This document shows, piece after piece, positions 46,041 through 54,525 of a DNA stretch of 64,000 nt. A program made the position numbers and the translations under genes. This DNA is from Pseudofrankia inefficax. GTDB lineage: Bacteria; Actinomycetota; Actinomycetes; Frankiales; Frankiaceae. The stretch lies in assembly GCF_000166135.1 (NCBI RefSeq), contig NC_014666.1:7936001-8000000 (forward strand), written 5' to 3'. Under the pieces are notes generated by a model that made no database searches, had not been told where the DNA came from, and saw only the letters and a program-made list of their open reading frames with translations. Position 1 is the stretch's first letter. Each line of letters begins with the position of its first letter.

Positions 46041-46340
46041 ATGGTCGGGACGACCGAAACCGATGACAAGGCCGTGGCCACCGGCCAACATCCGGAGCGC
46101 CACGATGGCAGCCTCGCCGCGCAGTTCGCGGCCCGCCCAGAGGCAACTGACGGACCTCGGGCACCGTACCGAGGGAACGCAGGGTCCTGGGTCGCGGTCT
46201 CCCTGATCATTGTCGGGTTCGCGCTCGGCGCGGTCGCTCTCCCGGTCCACTCACTGATCCTCTGGATCGCCACAGGCCTGGTCCTGATAGCAGGCGGTGT
46301 ACTGGCGCTCAGCTCGCGAATCATGGAGCAGGCGCACTAA
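46041..46340 (+). CDS. Small two-helix membrane protein (HGxxPAAW-like), copy 2
   Basis: A 99-aa paralogue of the protein at 16163-16444: polar N-terminus with LAAQFAARPEATDG, RGNAGSWVAVS, two transmembrane helices and the same IMEQAH end. ATG with GGAAGG upstream. Copy 1 follows a hemerythrin gene; this copy follows an SRPBCC region on the other strand and precedes a broken phosphoesterase. Function unknown. Confidence 0.75.
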   Translation: MVGTTETDDKAVATGQHPERHDGSLAAQFAARPEATDGPRAPYRGNAGSWVAVSLIIVGFALGAVALPVHSLILWIATGLVLIAGGVLALSSRIMEQAH

Positions 46341-46370
46341 TGCCCGAGTGCGAGGCCCACCGGTGAGCGC

Positions 46371-47100
46371 GAGGCCCTTCTGACCGAGCTGCGCGATGTC
46401 GCCCCGACCCTGGTCGCGATCTGCGGCGACCTGACCCAGACCGCGCGGGCGCAGGAATTTCAGGCCGCCCGCGTTTTCCTCGACGCCCGCTCCGGCGCTC
46501 GTCGTGCCCGGCAACCACGACCTGCCTGGATGGCCGGTCTGGACCCGGCTTGCCCAGCCGTGGCGACCGTGGCGACGGCACATCGGCACCGATCCACGCG
46601 AGGCCACGACGTACGCGGCCGAGGGGTTGATCGGTGTAGGAGTCACCACCGCCCGGCGAGGAAGCGTGCATCTCGACTGGTCGCGAGGCCGGATCAACCT
46701 CCGACAGGTCGACACGACCGTCCAGGCGTTCGAGGACGCCCCCGACTGCGACCTGCGGGTGCATGTCGCGCACCATCCGTTTCTGCTGACCGGGTCGGGC
46801 GTCAGCCGCGGCTTGGTGGGCCGGTCCCAGCTGGCCCTGCGACAGCTGCGCCGGCGCGCGGACCTGCTGCTCGGCGGCCATCTCCACCAGGCCTACAGCG
46901 GCGTGGTCGACGGCCTGGTCGTCGCGCAGTGCGGCACCACATTCTCCAACCGGCTCAAAGGCGAACCGAACAGCTACAACGTCATCGACGCCGAGGGCGA
47001 CCGAATCTCGATCTCGACCCGGCGATGGAACGGCGACCGATTCGACACCGACCAGCACTGGCAGTACACCCGTCACGACCACACCTGGGCCCCTGCCTAG
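46371..47100 (+). pseudogene. Calcineurin-like metallophosphoesterase, frameshifted and N-truncated
   Basis: Frame one gives EALLTELRDVAPTLVAICGD and LTQTARAQEFQAARVFLDA; near 46490 it shifts and continues as VVPGNHDLPGW up to the stop at 47100. GDL, GNHD, VAHHPFLL and GGHLHQAY metal-site motifs are present, but the first motif (DxH, usually near residue 10) is missing because the N-terminus is cut. The C-terminal 198 codons alone are open from an ATG at 46504, but that protein would lack key metal ligands. Probably inactive. Confidence 0.75.
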
Positions 47101-47217
47101 CCTTCGGAGCGACTCGGTCGGGCTGCCTGTGGTTTTTCATCCGCATGCTGTGGGAATGCGCCGTCCAACACCGATCACGGGACCCGCCAACGGGCGGGCG
47201 ACGGCACGGTCCTGGAC

Positions 47218-48240
47218 ATGCAGGTAAGGCGGTTCGCGTTGGCCGTTGTCGAGCTGAGGGGGCGGCCGGCGCCGCGGACTCGGACGAGAAGAAGGTCGCG
47301 CCAGGCACAGCGTTCAGCTGTCTGTCGGGAGTCCGTGGTGACCGCGGCGGATGGGGTGCGGCTGCATGTCGAGGAGACCGGACCACCGGACGCGGAACTC
47401 ACGGTGGTGTTCGTGCACGGCTTCTGCATGACCTCCGACGCGTGGGTCTTCCAGCGACGGGGCCTGGCTGATCTGGGACGCCTGGTTTGCTACGACCAGC
47501 GCGCCCATGGCCGCTCCGGCCCGTCCGAGGCCGGGCAGTGCACCATCACGCAGCTCGCCGACGACCTGTACCGGGTGCTGAACGACCGGGTGGCGACGGG
47601 GCCGGTCGTACTCGTCGGCCATTCCATGGGTGGCATGACGATCCTCGGTCTCGCCGACGCACATCCGGATCTGTTCCGCGACCGGATCGTCGCGGTCGCC
47701 CTGCTGTCGACCAGTGCCGGCGAACTGCCGCGGCTGGCGTTCGGGCTGCCCGCCGCGATGACGACGGCGGTACGGCACGTCCTGTCGCCGATGGCCGTAG
47801 GCCTGCGCCACACGCCGTCAGTACTGGAACGGCTGCGTGGCAAGGGCGGCACGGTGTCGCGGGCGCTGACCCGGCGGTTCGGGTTCGGCCCGGACGCCGT
47901 GCCGGAGTCGACCGTCGACCGCCTGGAGAAAATGATCGCGGCGACGCCGGTCCCCGTCCTCGGCGCGTTCCTTTCGACCCTGCTAGACCATGATCGCCTA
48001 GAGGCCGTCGGGGCGTTACGCGCACTGCCGACCCTGCTGCTCGTCGGAGACGCCGACGTCATGACGCCGATCGAACACAGCAAGGTTCTGGCCGACGCCC
48101 TCCCGGACGCCGAACTCGCCATCGAGAAAGGCGCCGGGCACGCGGTGATCCTCGAACGCCCAGACGCCGTCAACGCCCACCTCCGAGCCCTCGTCCACCG
48201 GGCACAGCACGCGACCCGCCGCCCCAACCGCGCCTCCTGA
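47218..48240 (+). CDS. Alpha/beta hydrolase
   Basis: A 340-aa hydrolase fold: VVFVHGFCMTSDAW (oxyanion strand), DQRAHGRSG, nucleophile elbow VGHSMGGMT with Ser, acid in LLVGDADVMTP and catalytic His in EKGAGHAVILE. The cap between is helical. Such proteins are esterases, lactonases or peroxidase-like enzymes; the substrate is unknown. ATG 47218 is the furthest start; a GTG about 40 codons in is possible because the first part is Arg-rich and unlike the family. Confidence 0.85.
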   Translation: MQVRRFALAVVELRGRPAPRTRTRRRSRQAQRSAVCRESVVTAADGVRLHVEETGPPDAELTVVFVHGFCMTSDAWVFQRRGLADLGRLVCYDQRAHGRSGPSEAGQCTITQLADDLYRVLNDRVATGPVVLVGHSMGGMTILGLADAHPDLFRDRIVAVALLSTSAGELPRLAFGLPAAMTTAVRHVLSPMAVGLRHTPSVLERLRGKGGTVSRALTRRFGFGPDAVPESTVDRLEKMIAATPVPVLGAFLSTLLDHDRLEAVGALRALPTLLLVGDADVMTPIEHSKVLADALPDAELAIEKGAGHAVILERPDAVNAHLRALVHRAQHATRRPNRAS

Positions 48241-48295
48241 CAGAAGACAGCCCTTCTCGCCTACACCGTCGGACGGACATCAGGGAGTGGCTCGA

Positions 48296-48712
48296 ATGAA
48301 TGGTCGCGCAAAGCCGCGGCGCGGTTCGTGGGCACGGAACGTCACCCGGGTCGCTGCGGGTGCCGCGATGGTGACCGCCGGGACCGGCCATCTCTCGTTC
48401 GCCCGCGAGGACTTCCAGGCTCAGGTCCCCGACTGGGTTCCGCTGGACAAGGACACGACCGTCCTCGCCTCCGGCGTCGTCGAGATCGCCATGGGCGCGG
48501 CCCTGATCGGCCTCCCACGCCACCGGCGTCTCGTCGGCGCGACCTTGGCCGCCTTCCTCGTCGCTGTCTTTCCGGGCAACATCAGCCAGTACACCGGTCA
48601 CCGCGACGGACTCGGTCTCGACACCGACCGCAAACGCGCGGTCCGTCTGCTGTTCCAACCATTGATGGTCGCCGTGGCGTGGTGGTCCACCCACGACAGC
48701 GGCGCGTCCTGA
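48296..48712 (+). CDS. DoxX-like membrane protein
   Basis: A 138-aa protein with four transmembrane helices: VTRVAAGAAMVTAGTGHLSF, a LASGVVEIAMGAALIG helix, LAAFLVAVFPGNISQYTGH and a final LLFQPLMVAVAWWS. The PGN..QYTGH.DG loop is typical of DoxX-like proteins tied to redox and oxidant resistance in actinobacteria. ATG with GGGAG upstream. It follows the hydrolase after 55 bases on the same strand. Confidence 0.8.
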   Translation: MNGRAKPRRGSWARNVTRVAAGAAMVTAGTGHLSFAREDFQAQVPDWVPLDKDTTVLASGVVEIAMGAALIGLPRHRRLVGATLAAFLVAVFPGNISQYTGHRDGLGLDTDRKRAVRLLFQPLMVAVAWWSTHDSGAS

Positions 48713-48891
48713 ACGGACGATCACGGCCCGACCCGGGCGCCGGCGACCGACCCCTGTCCAACCGCCCCACCGTCGTCCTAGCGGCCGCCCCACCGTCGCT
48801 GTTGGCCCCAGCGACCGCCACATTCCTGAGCCATGTGCGACGTTGCGCCAAAGTGGGATTTAGGCGGACCCGCGCGGGCAAGTGGGGGTTC

Positions 48892-49437
48892 GTGAAGACG
48901 ATTCGGGCCTCCGCTCAACACGTCGCCGATCAGGTTGCGGGCCTCGTCCGCTCGGAGGCGGGCGAGTACTCCGGTGCAGAACCCCGTCCGCTCGGTGGCT
49001 ACGTCGTCACCCTCGCGGCCTACGGAGGGCTCTGCGCCTCCATGGTCGGGGTCGCGAAGCTGGCCGGCGCCACACCCCCCGAACGCACCAGCCCCGCGGA
49101 TCTTCTGCTGATCGCGACCGCGACGCACAAGCTCAGCCGGATCCTCACCAAGGATCCGGTCACGAGTCCGCTGCGGGCGCCGTTCACCCGCTTTCGCGGC
49201 GTCTCCGGTCCCGCCGAGCTGACCGAGGACGCCCGCGAGTCCCCCTCCCTGGTGCACAGCACCGGAGAACTGCTGACCTGCCCGTTCTGCACGGCGCAGT
49301 GGGTGGCGACCGGATTCTTCTTCGGGCTCGTCGTCGCCCCGCGCTTCACCAGGCTGGCCGCCTCCGTCTTCACCGCCGTCGCCGGAGCCGACGTCCTCCA
49401 GTTCGCCTACAGCCGCCTCGAACAGACCGCCGAATAG
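48892..49437 (+). CDS. DUF1360-family membrane protein
   Basis: A 181-aa protein with a hydrophilic start, one helix (TLAAYGGLCASMVGVAKLAG), the cytosolic ATATHKLSRILTKDPVTSPL and a TCPFCTAQW Cys pair before two final helices (ATGFFFGLVVAPRFTRLAAS). This is the DUF1360 pattern. GTG 48892 chosen by the family start. CPFC could bind a metal or form a disulfide. Function unknown. The antiporter operon starts 114 bases on. Confidence 0.78.
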   Translation: MKTIRASAQHVADQVAGLVRSEAGEYSGAEPRPLGGYVVTLAAYGGLCASMVGVAKLAGATPPERTSPADLLLIATATHKLSRILTKDPVTSPLRAPFTRFRGVSGPAELTEDARESPSLVHSTGELLTCPFCTAQWVATGFFFGLVVAPRFTRLAASVFTAVAGADVLQFAYSRLEQTAE

Positions 49438-49551
49438 GACCAGCCGGGTGGTCGTCCGGACTGGGAGAGGACGCGGCGTCGAGACGCACGCTGGGTGGGC
49501 CGGCAGGCGCGATGCTGGGCGGCAGGGCGGCGGACACGGAGTGAGGCGGGC

Positions 49552-50103
49552 GTGAGGCGGGACCGACGGTGGATCGGCGCCGCGGTGTGGGTGTTCGTCG
49601 GCGCCGCGGTCTGGTTGGTCTCCCTGGCGTCCCTCGCCGCGGTGTCGGTAGCCGAGTGTGTCGCCGCGCTGGTGGCGGGCGTTCTCGGCGCGACGGCCGC
49701 GGCCCTGGGCCGTCGCGCGATCGGACAGGCCGGCCCGGGCTCCGACGCAAGGGGGCGGCGGGAGCCGCACCCGCGGGCTCGTTGGCGGCTGGTGGCCCGG
49801 CTGCCGGCCGCTGTCCTGGCCGATACGGGACGCGTCTTCGTCCAGGCGGCGCGGCGCGACTCCGTCGGCGGGCTTCGGGTCCTGTACCTCGACGCGGCCG
49901 GCGAGGGCGCCCATGCCGCGAGAAATCGCGTCGCGGCCACGATGCTGCTCGGGGTCACGCCTGGCACCTACGTCACCGACGTCGACCGCGACACGGGCGT
50001 CGTGACGATCCACGCGCTCGTCCCGCCGTCGGCGACCGAACGCGCCCTGGATCGGTCGGCGACCGGACCGCCGGCCGATGGCGAACGAAGGGAGACACGG
50101 TGA
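49552..50103 (+). CDS. mnhE: Mrp/Mbh-type antiporter subunit E (MrpE/MnhE-like)
   Basis: A 183-aa protein with two N-terminal membrane helices (GAAVWVFVGAAVWLVSLASL and the following VAALVAGVLGATAAA) and a cytosolic domain (RNRVAATMLLGVTPGTYVTD) with the MnhE signature. First gene of a seven-gene operon to 53906. GTG start at 49552. Subunit E is small and helps assemble the antiporter. Confidence 0.85.
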   Translation: MRRDRRWIGAAVWVFVGAAVWLVSLASLAAVSVAECVAALVAGVLGATAAALGRRAIGQAGPGSDARGRREPHPRARWRLVARLPAAVLADTGRVFVQAARRDSVGGLRVLYLDAAGEGAHAARNRVAATMLLGVTPGTYVTDVDRDTGVVTIHALVPPSATERALDRSATGPPADGERRETR

Positions 50104-50357
50104 GCGGATTCGGCTGGTGCGCCTGCGCGCTGCTGATCGGCGGGGTCGGCCCGGCGGTGGTGCTCGCGTCCCGGGGCGACGCGGCCCGACGGATGGTCGG
50201 CCTGCAGCTCGGATCCGCGGTGACGGTTCTGCTGTTGATGCTGCTGGCGCAGGCGTTCGGTCAGCCGTCCTATCTGGTGGTGCCGTTCGTGGCGGTGCCG
50301 TTGTCGGTCGCGGGGACCTTCGTGTTCACCCGGCTGCTCCCGTCGCGGCGGTCCTGA
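50100..50357 (+). CDS. mnhF: Mrp/Mbh-type antiporter subunit F (MrpF/MnhF-like)
   Basis: An 85-aa protein with three transmembrane helices: CALLIGGVGPAVVLASRGDA, LQLGSAVTVLLLMLLAQAFG and VPLSVAGTFVFTRLLP. Size, topology and place between E and G fit MrpF. GTG start overlaps the mnhE stop (GTGA). Confidence 0.78.
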   Translation: MSGFGWCACALLIGGVGPAVVLASRGDAARRMVGLQLGSAVTVLLLMLLAQAFGQPSYLVVPFVAVPLSVAGTFVFTRLLPSRRS

Positions 50358-50659
50358 TGCACGTCGGGGCGCTGTGCTGTGTCGCCGTCGGCACCGGGGT
50401 GATCGTCGTGACCGCGATGCTGGCGCTGGTGACCAGGGGCCGGTTCTTCGTCCGGCTGCATCTGGTGACGCCGGTGACGTCGTTGGCCGGGCCGCTGATC
50501 GGCCTGGGGCTGGTCCTGGAGAACGGTCTCGGCTTCACCGCGGCGCAGATCGCCGTGATCGTGCTCGCGTTGGCGGTGGCCAGTCCGGCGATGCAGGCGG
50601 CGACCGCCCGGCTCGGGGCGATCGAGGCGGGCAGCGCGGCCCCGGAGCCGGCCGAGTGA
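50357..50659 (+). CDS. mnhG: Mrp/Mbh-type antiporter subunit G (MrpG/MnhG-like)
   Basis: A 100-aa protein with three helices; FFVRLHLVTPVTSLAGPLIG with R and H is the MrpG motif, flanked by VIVVTAMLALVTRG and VIVLALAVASPAMQA. ATG overlaps the mnhF stop by one base (TGATG). The C-terminus is Ala/Glu-rich. Confidence 0.82.
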   Translation: MHVGALCCVAVGTGVIVVTAMLALVTRGRFFVRLHLVTPVTSLAGPLIGLGLVLENGLGFTAAQIAVIVLALAVASPAMQAATARLGAIEAGSAAPEPAE

Positions 50660-50901
50660 GCGCGCTCGACGTGCTGCTGCCCGCGGTGCTGACGCTGCTG
50701 GTCGTGGGCGCGTTGGCGGTGGTGCTGACCGACGACCCGGCGAGGCAGGCGGTCACTCTCTCGGTCTATGGGCTGCTGCTGACGATCCTGTTCGTGCTGG
50801 TCCAGGCGCCTGACGTCGCGTTGAGCCAGGTGGCGGTCGGGACGGCGGTGGTGCCGCTGCTGATCCTGCTCACCCTCCGCAAGATCCGGAGCCGGCGTTG
50901 A
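50656..50901 (+). CDS. DUF4040 (MbhD-like) subunit
   Basis: An 81-aa three-helix protein (LLPAVLTLLVVGALAVVLTD, LSVYGLLLTILFVLVQAPDV, TAVVPLLILLTL). It matches the DUF4040/MbhD segment that in classical Mrp antiporters is part of the C-terminal region of the large subunit MrpA. Here it is a separate gene, as in archaeal Mbh complexes. The VQAPDVALSQ stretch carries the conserved Asp. GTG start, overlapping upstream and downstream genes. Confidence 0.8.
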   Translation: MSALDVLLPAVLTLLVVGALAVVLTDDPARQAVTLSVYGLLLTILFVLVQAPDVALSQVAVGTAVVPLLILLTLRKIRSRR

Positions 50902-51668
50902 GTGGCGAGGCGGCCGGCCGGGGGCGGCGCGCCCGGTTGGCGATCTTCTGCGTGGGTGGCGCGGGGGTGGCTGTGCTGTTCGGGCTGGCGGTCTTCGGGC
51001 TGCCGGCGCCGGGTGGGGACGACCATCCCTACCGGGATCGGGCGGTGCCGGCGGCGGTGTCGCACGGGACCGCGAACGTGGTGTCGTCGGTCAATTTCGA
51101 CCTGCGCGCGATGGACACCCTCGGGGAGGAGGCGATCCTGTTCGCGAGCGTGCTCGGGGTCGCGGCGCTGGCGCGTCCCACCACCGGGGAGAACGAACGA
51201 CGGCTGCGTGCCCCGCGCGAGCAGGTCCTGGACGCCGCCCGGGCGACGGCGGCGGTGTTCTTCCCGGTGACGCTGGTCGTCGGGCTGGATGTCGTCCTGC
51301 ACGGCGCGCTGACCCCGGGCGGCGGTTTCCAGGGCGGGGTGATCCTGGGCACCGGCATCCATCTCGTCTACATCGCCGGCGGCTACCGGGCGCTGCTGCG
51401 GGTCCGCCCGCTGGACGTGTTCGAGCACGGCGAGGCGGTCGGCATGGGCGCGTTCGTCGCCGCCGGTGTCGCCGCGCTGCTCGTCGGCGGGTCGTTCCTG
51501 GGCAACGTCGTGCCGACCGGCCGGCTGGGGAGCCTGACCTCGTCGGGAACCGTCGAGCTGCTCAGCCTCGCGGTGGGGGTGGAGGTCGCCTCGGCGGTCG
51601 TCGTCCTGCTCGCCGCTTTCCTGACCCAGCTCCTCGAGATCGGCGACCGCCCGGAGGCCGACCAGTGA
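50898..51668 (+). CDS. mnhB: MbhE-MnhB fusion subunit of the antiporter
   Basis: A 256-aa protein. Residues about 15-90 resemble MbhE/the end of MrpA: a first helix, NVVSSVNFDLRAMDTLGEEA and LFASVLGVAALARP. Residues about 110-250 are MnhB: VLHGALTPGGGFQGGVILGT, GTVELLSLAVGVEVASAVVV. So two Mrp modules are fused in one gene. The start is a TTG overlapping the previous stop (TTGA); no better start exists. Confidence 0.82.
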   Translation: MSGEAAGRGRRARLAIFCVGGAGVAVLFGLAVFGLPAPGGDDHPYRDRAVPAAVSHGTANVVSSVNFDLRAMDTLGEEAILFASVLGVAALARPTTGENERRLRAPREQVLDAARATAAVFFPVTLVVGLDVVLHGALTPGGGFQGGVILGTGIHLVYIAGGYRALLRVRPLDVFEHGEAVGMGAFVAAGVAALLVGGSFLGNVVPTGRLGSLTSSGTVELLSLAVGVEVASAVVVLLAAFLTQLLEIGDRPEADQ

Positions 51669-52015
51669 TCAGATACGCGTATCTCGTCGCGGTGGCGATC
51701 ATGCTGATCGGCGCGTTCGGGATGGTCCGGGCCAAGAACCTGATCAGTCTCGTCACCTGCCTGTCCGTCGCGCAGTCGGGCACCTACGTGCTGCTCGTCG
51801 CGGTCGGGTTCCAGCGCGGCGCGCCGGCGCCGGTGTTCGGCGAGCCGGCGAGCCCGCCGACGATCAGGGTCACCGACCCGCTCGTGCAGGCGATGGCGCT
51901 GACCGACGTCGTCGTCTCCGCGACCGTCACCGCCCTGCTGCTCGCCCTGACGATCCAGGTCGCGAAGACGCACGGGACGATCGACCCGGACGAGCTGTCC
52001 TCGCTGCGCGGCTGA
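51665..52015 (+). CDS. mnhC: Antiporter subunit C (MnhC/MrpC, NuoK-like)
   Basis: A 116-aa NuoK-like protein with three helices: IRYAYLVAVAIMLIGAFGMV, NLISLVTCLSVAQSGTYVLL and the last DVVVSATVTALLLALTIQVA. LVQAMALTDVVV is the conserved segment with the buried polar residues of NuoK. GTG start overlapping the mnhB stop (GTGA). Confidence 0.88.
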   Translation: MIRYAYLVAVAIMLIGAFGMVRAKNLISLVTCLSVAQSGTYVLLVAVGFQRGAPAPVFGEPASPPTIRVTDPLVQAMALTDVVVSATVTALLLALTIQVAKTHGTIDPDELSSLRG

Positions 52016-52040
52016 GCCGCGGGCAGACCGACGCCGTGCC

Positions 52041-53906
52041 ATGAGCTGGGCCGATCCCGCGCACCTCGCGCCGCTGACCGTCGCGCTGCCGCTGTTCGTC
52101 GCGGCCTTGGTCGTCGGCCTGCACCGCTGGCTGCCACGGTGGGCGCTCGACGGCCTGACGCTGCTGGGCGCCGCCGGGGCTGGGCTGATGGCGCTGCGGC
52201 TGGCGTTCGCCGCGGCCCACGCACCTGTCGTCGCATGGATCGGCGGCTGGACCCCGGTCGACGGGTACAGCGTCGGGATCGTCCTCGTCGCCGACCGGGC
52301 GGGCGCCTGCGCGGCCGTGGGCGCGGCGGTGCTGGTGTGCGCGTCGCTGATCTACGGCTGGCGGTACTTCGACGCCGTCGAGGGCCGCTACCACGGCCTC
52401 GTGCTGCTCCTGCTCGCCGGTATGGAGGGCTTCGCGCTCACCGGGGACCTGTTCGACCTGTTCGTGTTCTTCGAGCTGATGGGCGCGGCGTCCTACGCGC
52501 TGACCGGCCTGAAGATCGAGGACCCGCCCGCCGTGCAGGGCGCGCTGTCGTTCGGCGTCGTGAACAGCCTCGGCGCGTACATCGGGCTGATGGGCATCGC
52601 GCTGCTCTACGGCCGGACCGGGACGGTGACGCTGGCGAACCTGGGCCCGGCGCTGGGCCGCCATCCCGCCGACGCGCTGACCCTCGCCGCGTGCGCCGCG
52701 GTCCTGACCGCGTTCCTGGTCAAGGCGGCGGCGGTGCCGTTCCACTTCTGGCTCGCGGACGCGCACGCCGTCGCGCCGAGCCCGGTGTGTGTGCTGCTGT
52801 CCGGGGCGCTGGTGCCGCTCGGCCTTTACGGCGCGTTCCGGGTGTACTGGACGACGTTCAGCACGGTTCTCCCGCCGGGGCACATCCGGGTCGTGTTCCT
52901 CGTCCTGGGCACGGTGACGGCGCTGGTCGGCGCGGTCATGTGCCCGTTGCAGCGGCATGCGAAGCGGCTGCTGGCCTACTCGACGATCGCCCACGTCGGC
53001 CTGCTGCTGCTCGCCGCCGGCTGCCTGACCGGGATCGGCACCGCCGGCGCCGCGATCTACGTCGCCGGGCATTCGGCGGTGAAGGCGGCGCTGTTCCTGA
53101 TCGTCGGGACGCTGCTCAACCGCTACGGCACCGTCGACGAGCACGATTTGCACGGCCGGGGGCGTGCCATGCGGGTGCTGCCCTGGCTCGCCGTCGCCGG
53201 GGGCCTGGCCCTGGCCGGGCTGCCGCCGTTCGCTACCGCGCTGGGAAAGCAGTTCGGTGAGGAGGCGGTCGGCGAGGTCGGCCAGCCGTGGCTGGCCGCT
53301 GTGTTCGTCGTCGTGTCGGCGCTGACCGGGGGCGCCGTGCTGCGCCTGGCCGGACGGGTGTTCTTCGGCTTCGGCCCCCGTCCCGAGACCTCAGTCGACC
53401 CGGAGGAGACCAGCGGCGCCGAAGAACCGGAGGCGGCGACCTCGACGATCCGGGTCACGATGCTCGTCCCGATCGTCGTGCTGCTGGCGGTCGCCCTGGT
53501 CCTCGGGGTCCTGCCCGCGACAGGCGGCGCCGCCGGGCGGCTCGCCGCGGCGTTCACCGACCCCGCCGGCTACGCGACCTGGGTACTGCACGGGCACGCA
53601 CCCGCAGGACGACCCGACCCGACGACGGCGAACAACGTCGGCGCGGGCTGGACCATCGCCGGGATCCTCGCTGGCGGCCTGTCCACGCTGCTGGCCTTGG
53701 CGTTCGCTGCCTGCGCGCTGTGGCTGCCGGCCGCGGCGCGGCGATCGGAGCCGGTGCGGGCCGCACTCCAGGGCCTCGACGGTGCCAGCCGGCTCGTCGT
53801 CGGTCCGCTGCGCCGGGCACATTCCGGCCATGTCGGTGACTACGTCGCGTGGCTGATCAGCGGCGTCGCGGCCCTCGGCACGCTGCTCGGCCTCGCGGCC
53901 CACTGA
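52041..53906 (+). CDS. mnhD: Antiporter subunit D (MnhD/MrpD, NuoN/L-like)
   Basis: A 621-aa integral membrane protein with about 14-16 helices and the proton-conducting transporter fold. DLFDLFVFFELMGAASYALT carries the key Glu in helix 5; AFLVKAAAVPFHFWLADAHA the helix 7 Lys; GHSAVKAALFLIVGTLLNR the helix 12 Lys region. It is the only large antiporter-like (NuoL/M/N) subunit in the operon; the N-terminal NuoL-like half of MrpA is not present. The last helices (AHSGHVGDYVAWLISGVAAL) extend beyond the core. Confidence 0.92.
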   Translation: MSWADPAHLAPLTVALPLFVAALVVGLHRWLPRWALDGLTLLGAAGAGLMALRLAFAAAHAPVVAWIGGWTPVDGYSVGIVLVADRAGACAAVGAAVLVCASLIYGWRYFDAVEGRYHGLVLLLLAGMEGFALTGDLFDLFVFFELMGAASYALTGLKIEDPPAVQGALSFGVVNSLGAYIGLMGIALLYGRTGTVTLANLGPALGRHPADALTLAACAAVLTAFLVKAAAVPFHFWLADAHAVAPSPVCVLLSGALVPLGLYGAFRVYWTTFSTVLPPGHIRVVFLVLGTVTALVGAVMCPLQRHAKRLLAYSTIAHVGLLLLAAGCLTGIGTAGAAIYVAGHSAVKAALFLIVGTLLNRYGTVDEHDLHGRGRAMRVLPWLAVAGGLALAGLPPFATALGKQFGEEAVGEVGQPWLAAVFVVVSALTGGAVLRLAGRVFFGFGPRPETSVDPEETSGAEEPEAATSTIRVTMLVPIVVLLAVALVLGVLPATGGAAGRLAAAFTDPAGYATWVLHGHAPAGRPDPTTANNVGAGWTIAGILAGGLSTLLALAFAACALWLPAAARRSEPVRAALQGLDGASRLVVGPLRRAHSGHVGDYVAWLISGVAALGTLLGLAAH

Positions 53907-54046
53907 CCGCCTTGGCCCCGCCGGGTACTGTAGGCAGTCGGCTCGCCTTGCAACACAGCAGGAATGACCGGCAACTGCGCGCTGTCGGGCGGCTGGCGCA
54001 GGGGCATGGCGTGAGGCGTCCCGATCGTCGCTGACGAAGGAGCGGT

Positions 54047-54490
54047 GTGGCGAACTCGCTTTCCGAGTCGGTGATTCCGATCGAGGTGCTCCTCGTCCAG
54101 GACGACCCCGGCGACGTGTTCATGGCCCAGGCCGCGTTCGACGACCACAAGGTCATGAACAACCTGCACGTGGTCGCCGACCGCGTGGCGGCGCTGAGCT
54201 TCCTGCGCGGCCAGGGCGAGTACCGCGACAGGCCGCGGCCGGATCTGATCCTGCTCGATCTGAACCTGGGAGACAGTCGACAGCTCCTGGCCGAGGTGCG
54301 GTCCGACGACGAGCTGCGCCACCTCCCGGTCGTGGGCCTGACCTCCTCCAAAGCGGAACAGGAAGCGCTCCGCGACGACCTGCACGCCGACGCCTACATG
54401 ACCAAGCCGGTCGACTTCGAACGGTTCGTCGACGTCGTCTGCCGTCTCGACGCGTTCTTCCTCAGCGTCGTCCGCCTTCCCCGCCGCTGA
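54047..54490 (+). CDS. Stand-alone response regulator receiver protein
   Basis: A 147-aa single CheY-like receiver. Acidic pocket QDD at 18-20, phospho-acceptor Asp71 in LLDLNLGD, Thr99/Ser100 in VGLTSSKAE and Lys120 in TKPVD. No output domain, as in Rcp1-type regulators that work with phytochrome or other hybrid kinases. GTG with AAGGAGCGG upstream. No kinase gene is next to it. Confidence 0.88.
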   Translation: MANSLSESVIPIEVLLVQDDPGDVFMAQAAFDDHKVMNNLHVVADRVAALSFLRGQGEYRDRPRPDLILLDLNLGDSRQLLAEVRSDDELRHLPVVGLTSSKAEQEALRDDLHADAYMTKPVDFERFVDVVCRLDAFFLSVVRLPRR

Positions 54491-54525
54491 CCCTCACCCC
54501 GTCACCGCGCGGCGACGGCCTTTCC

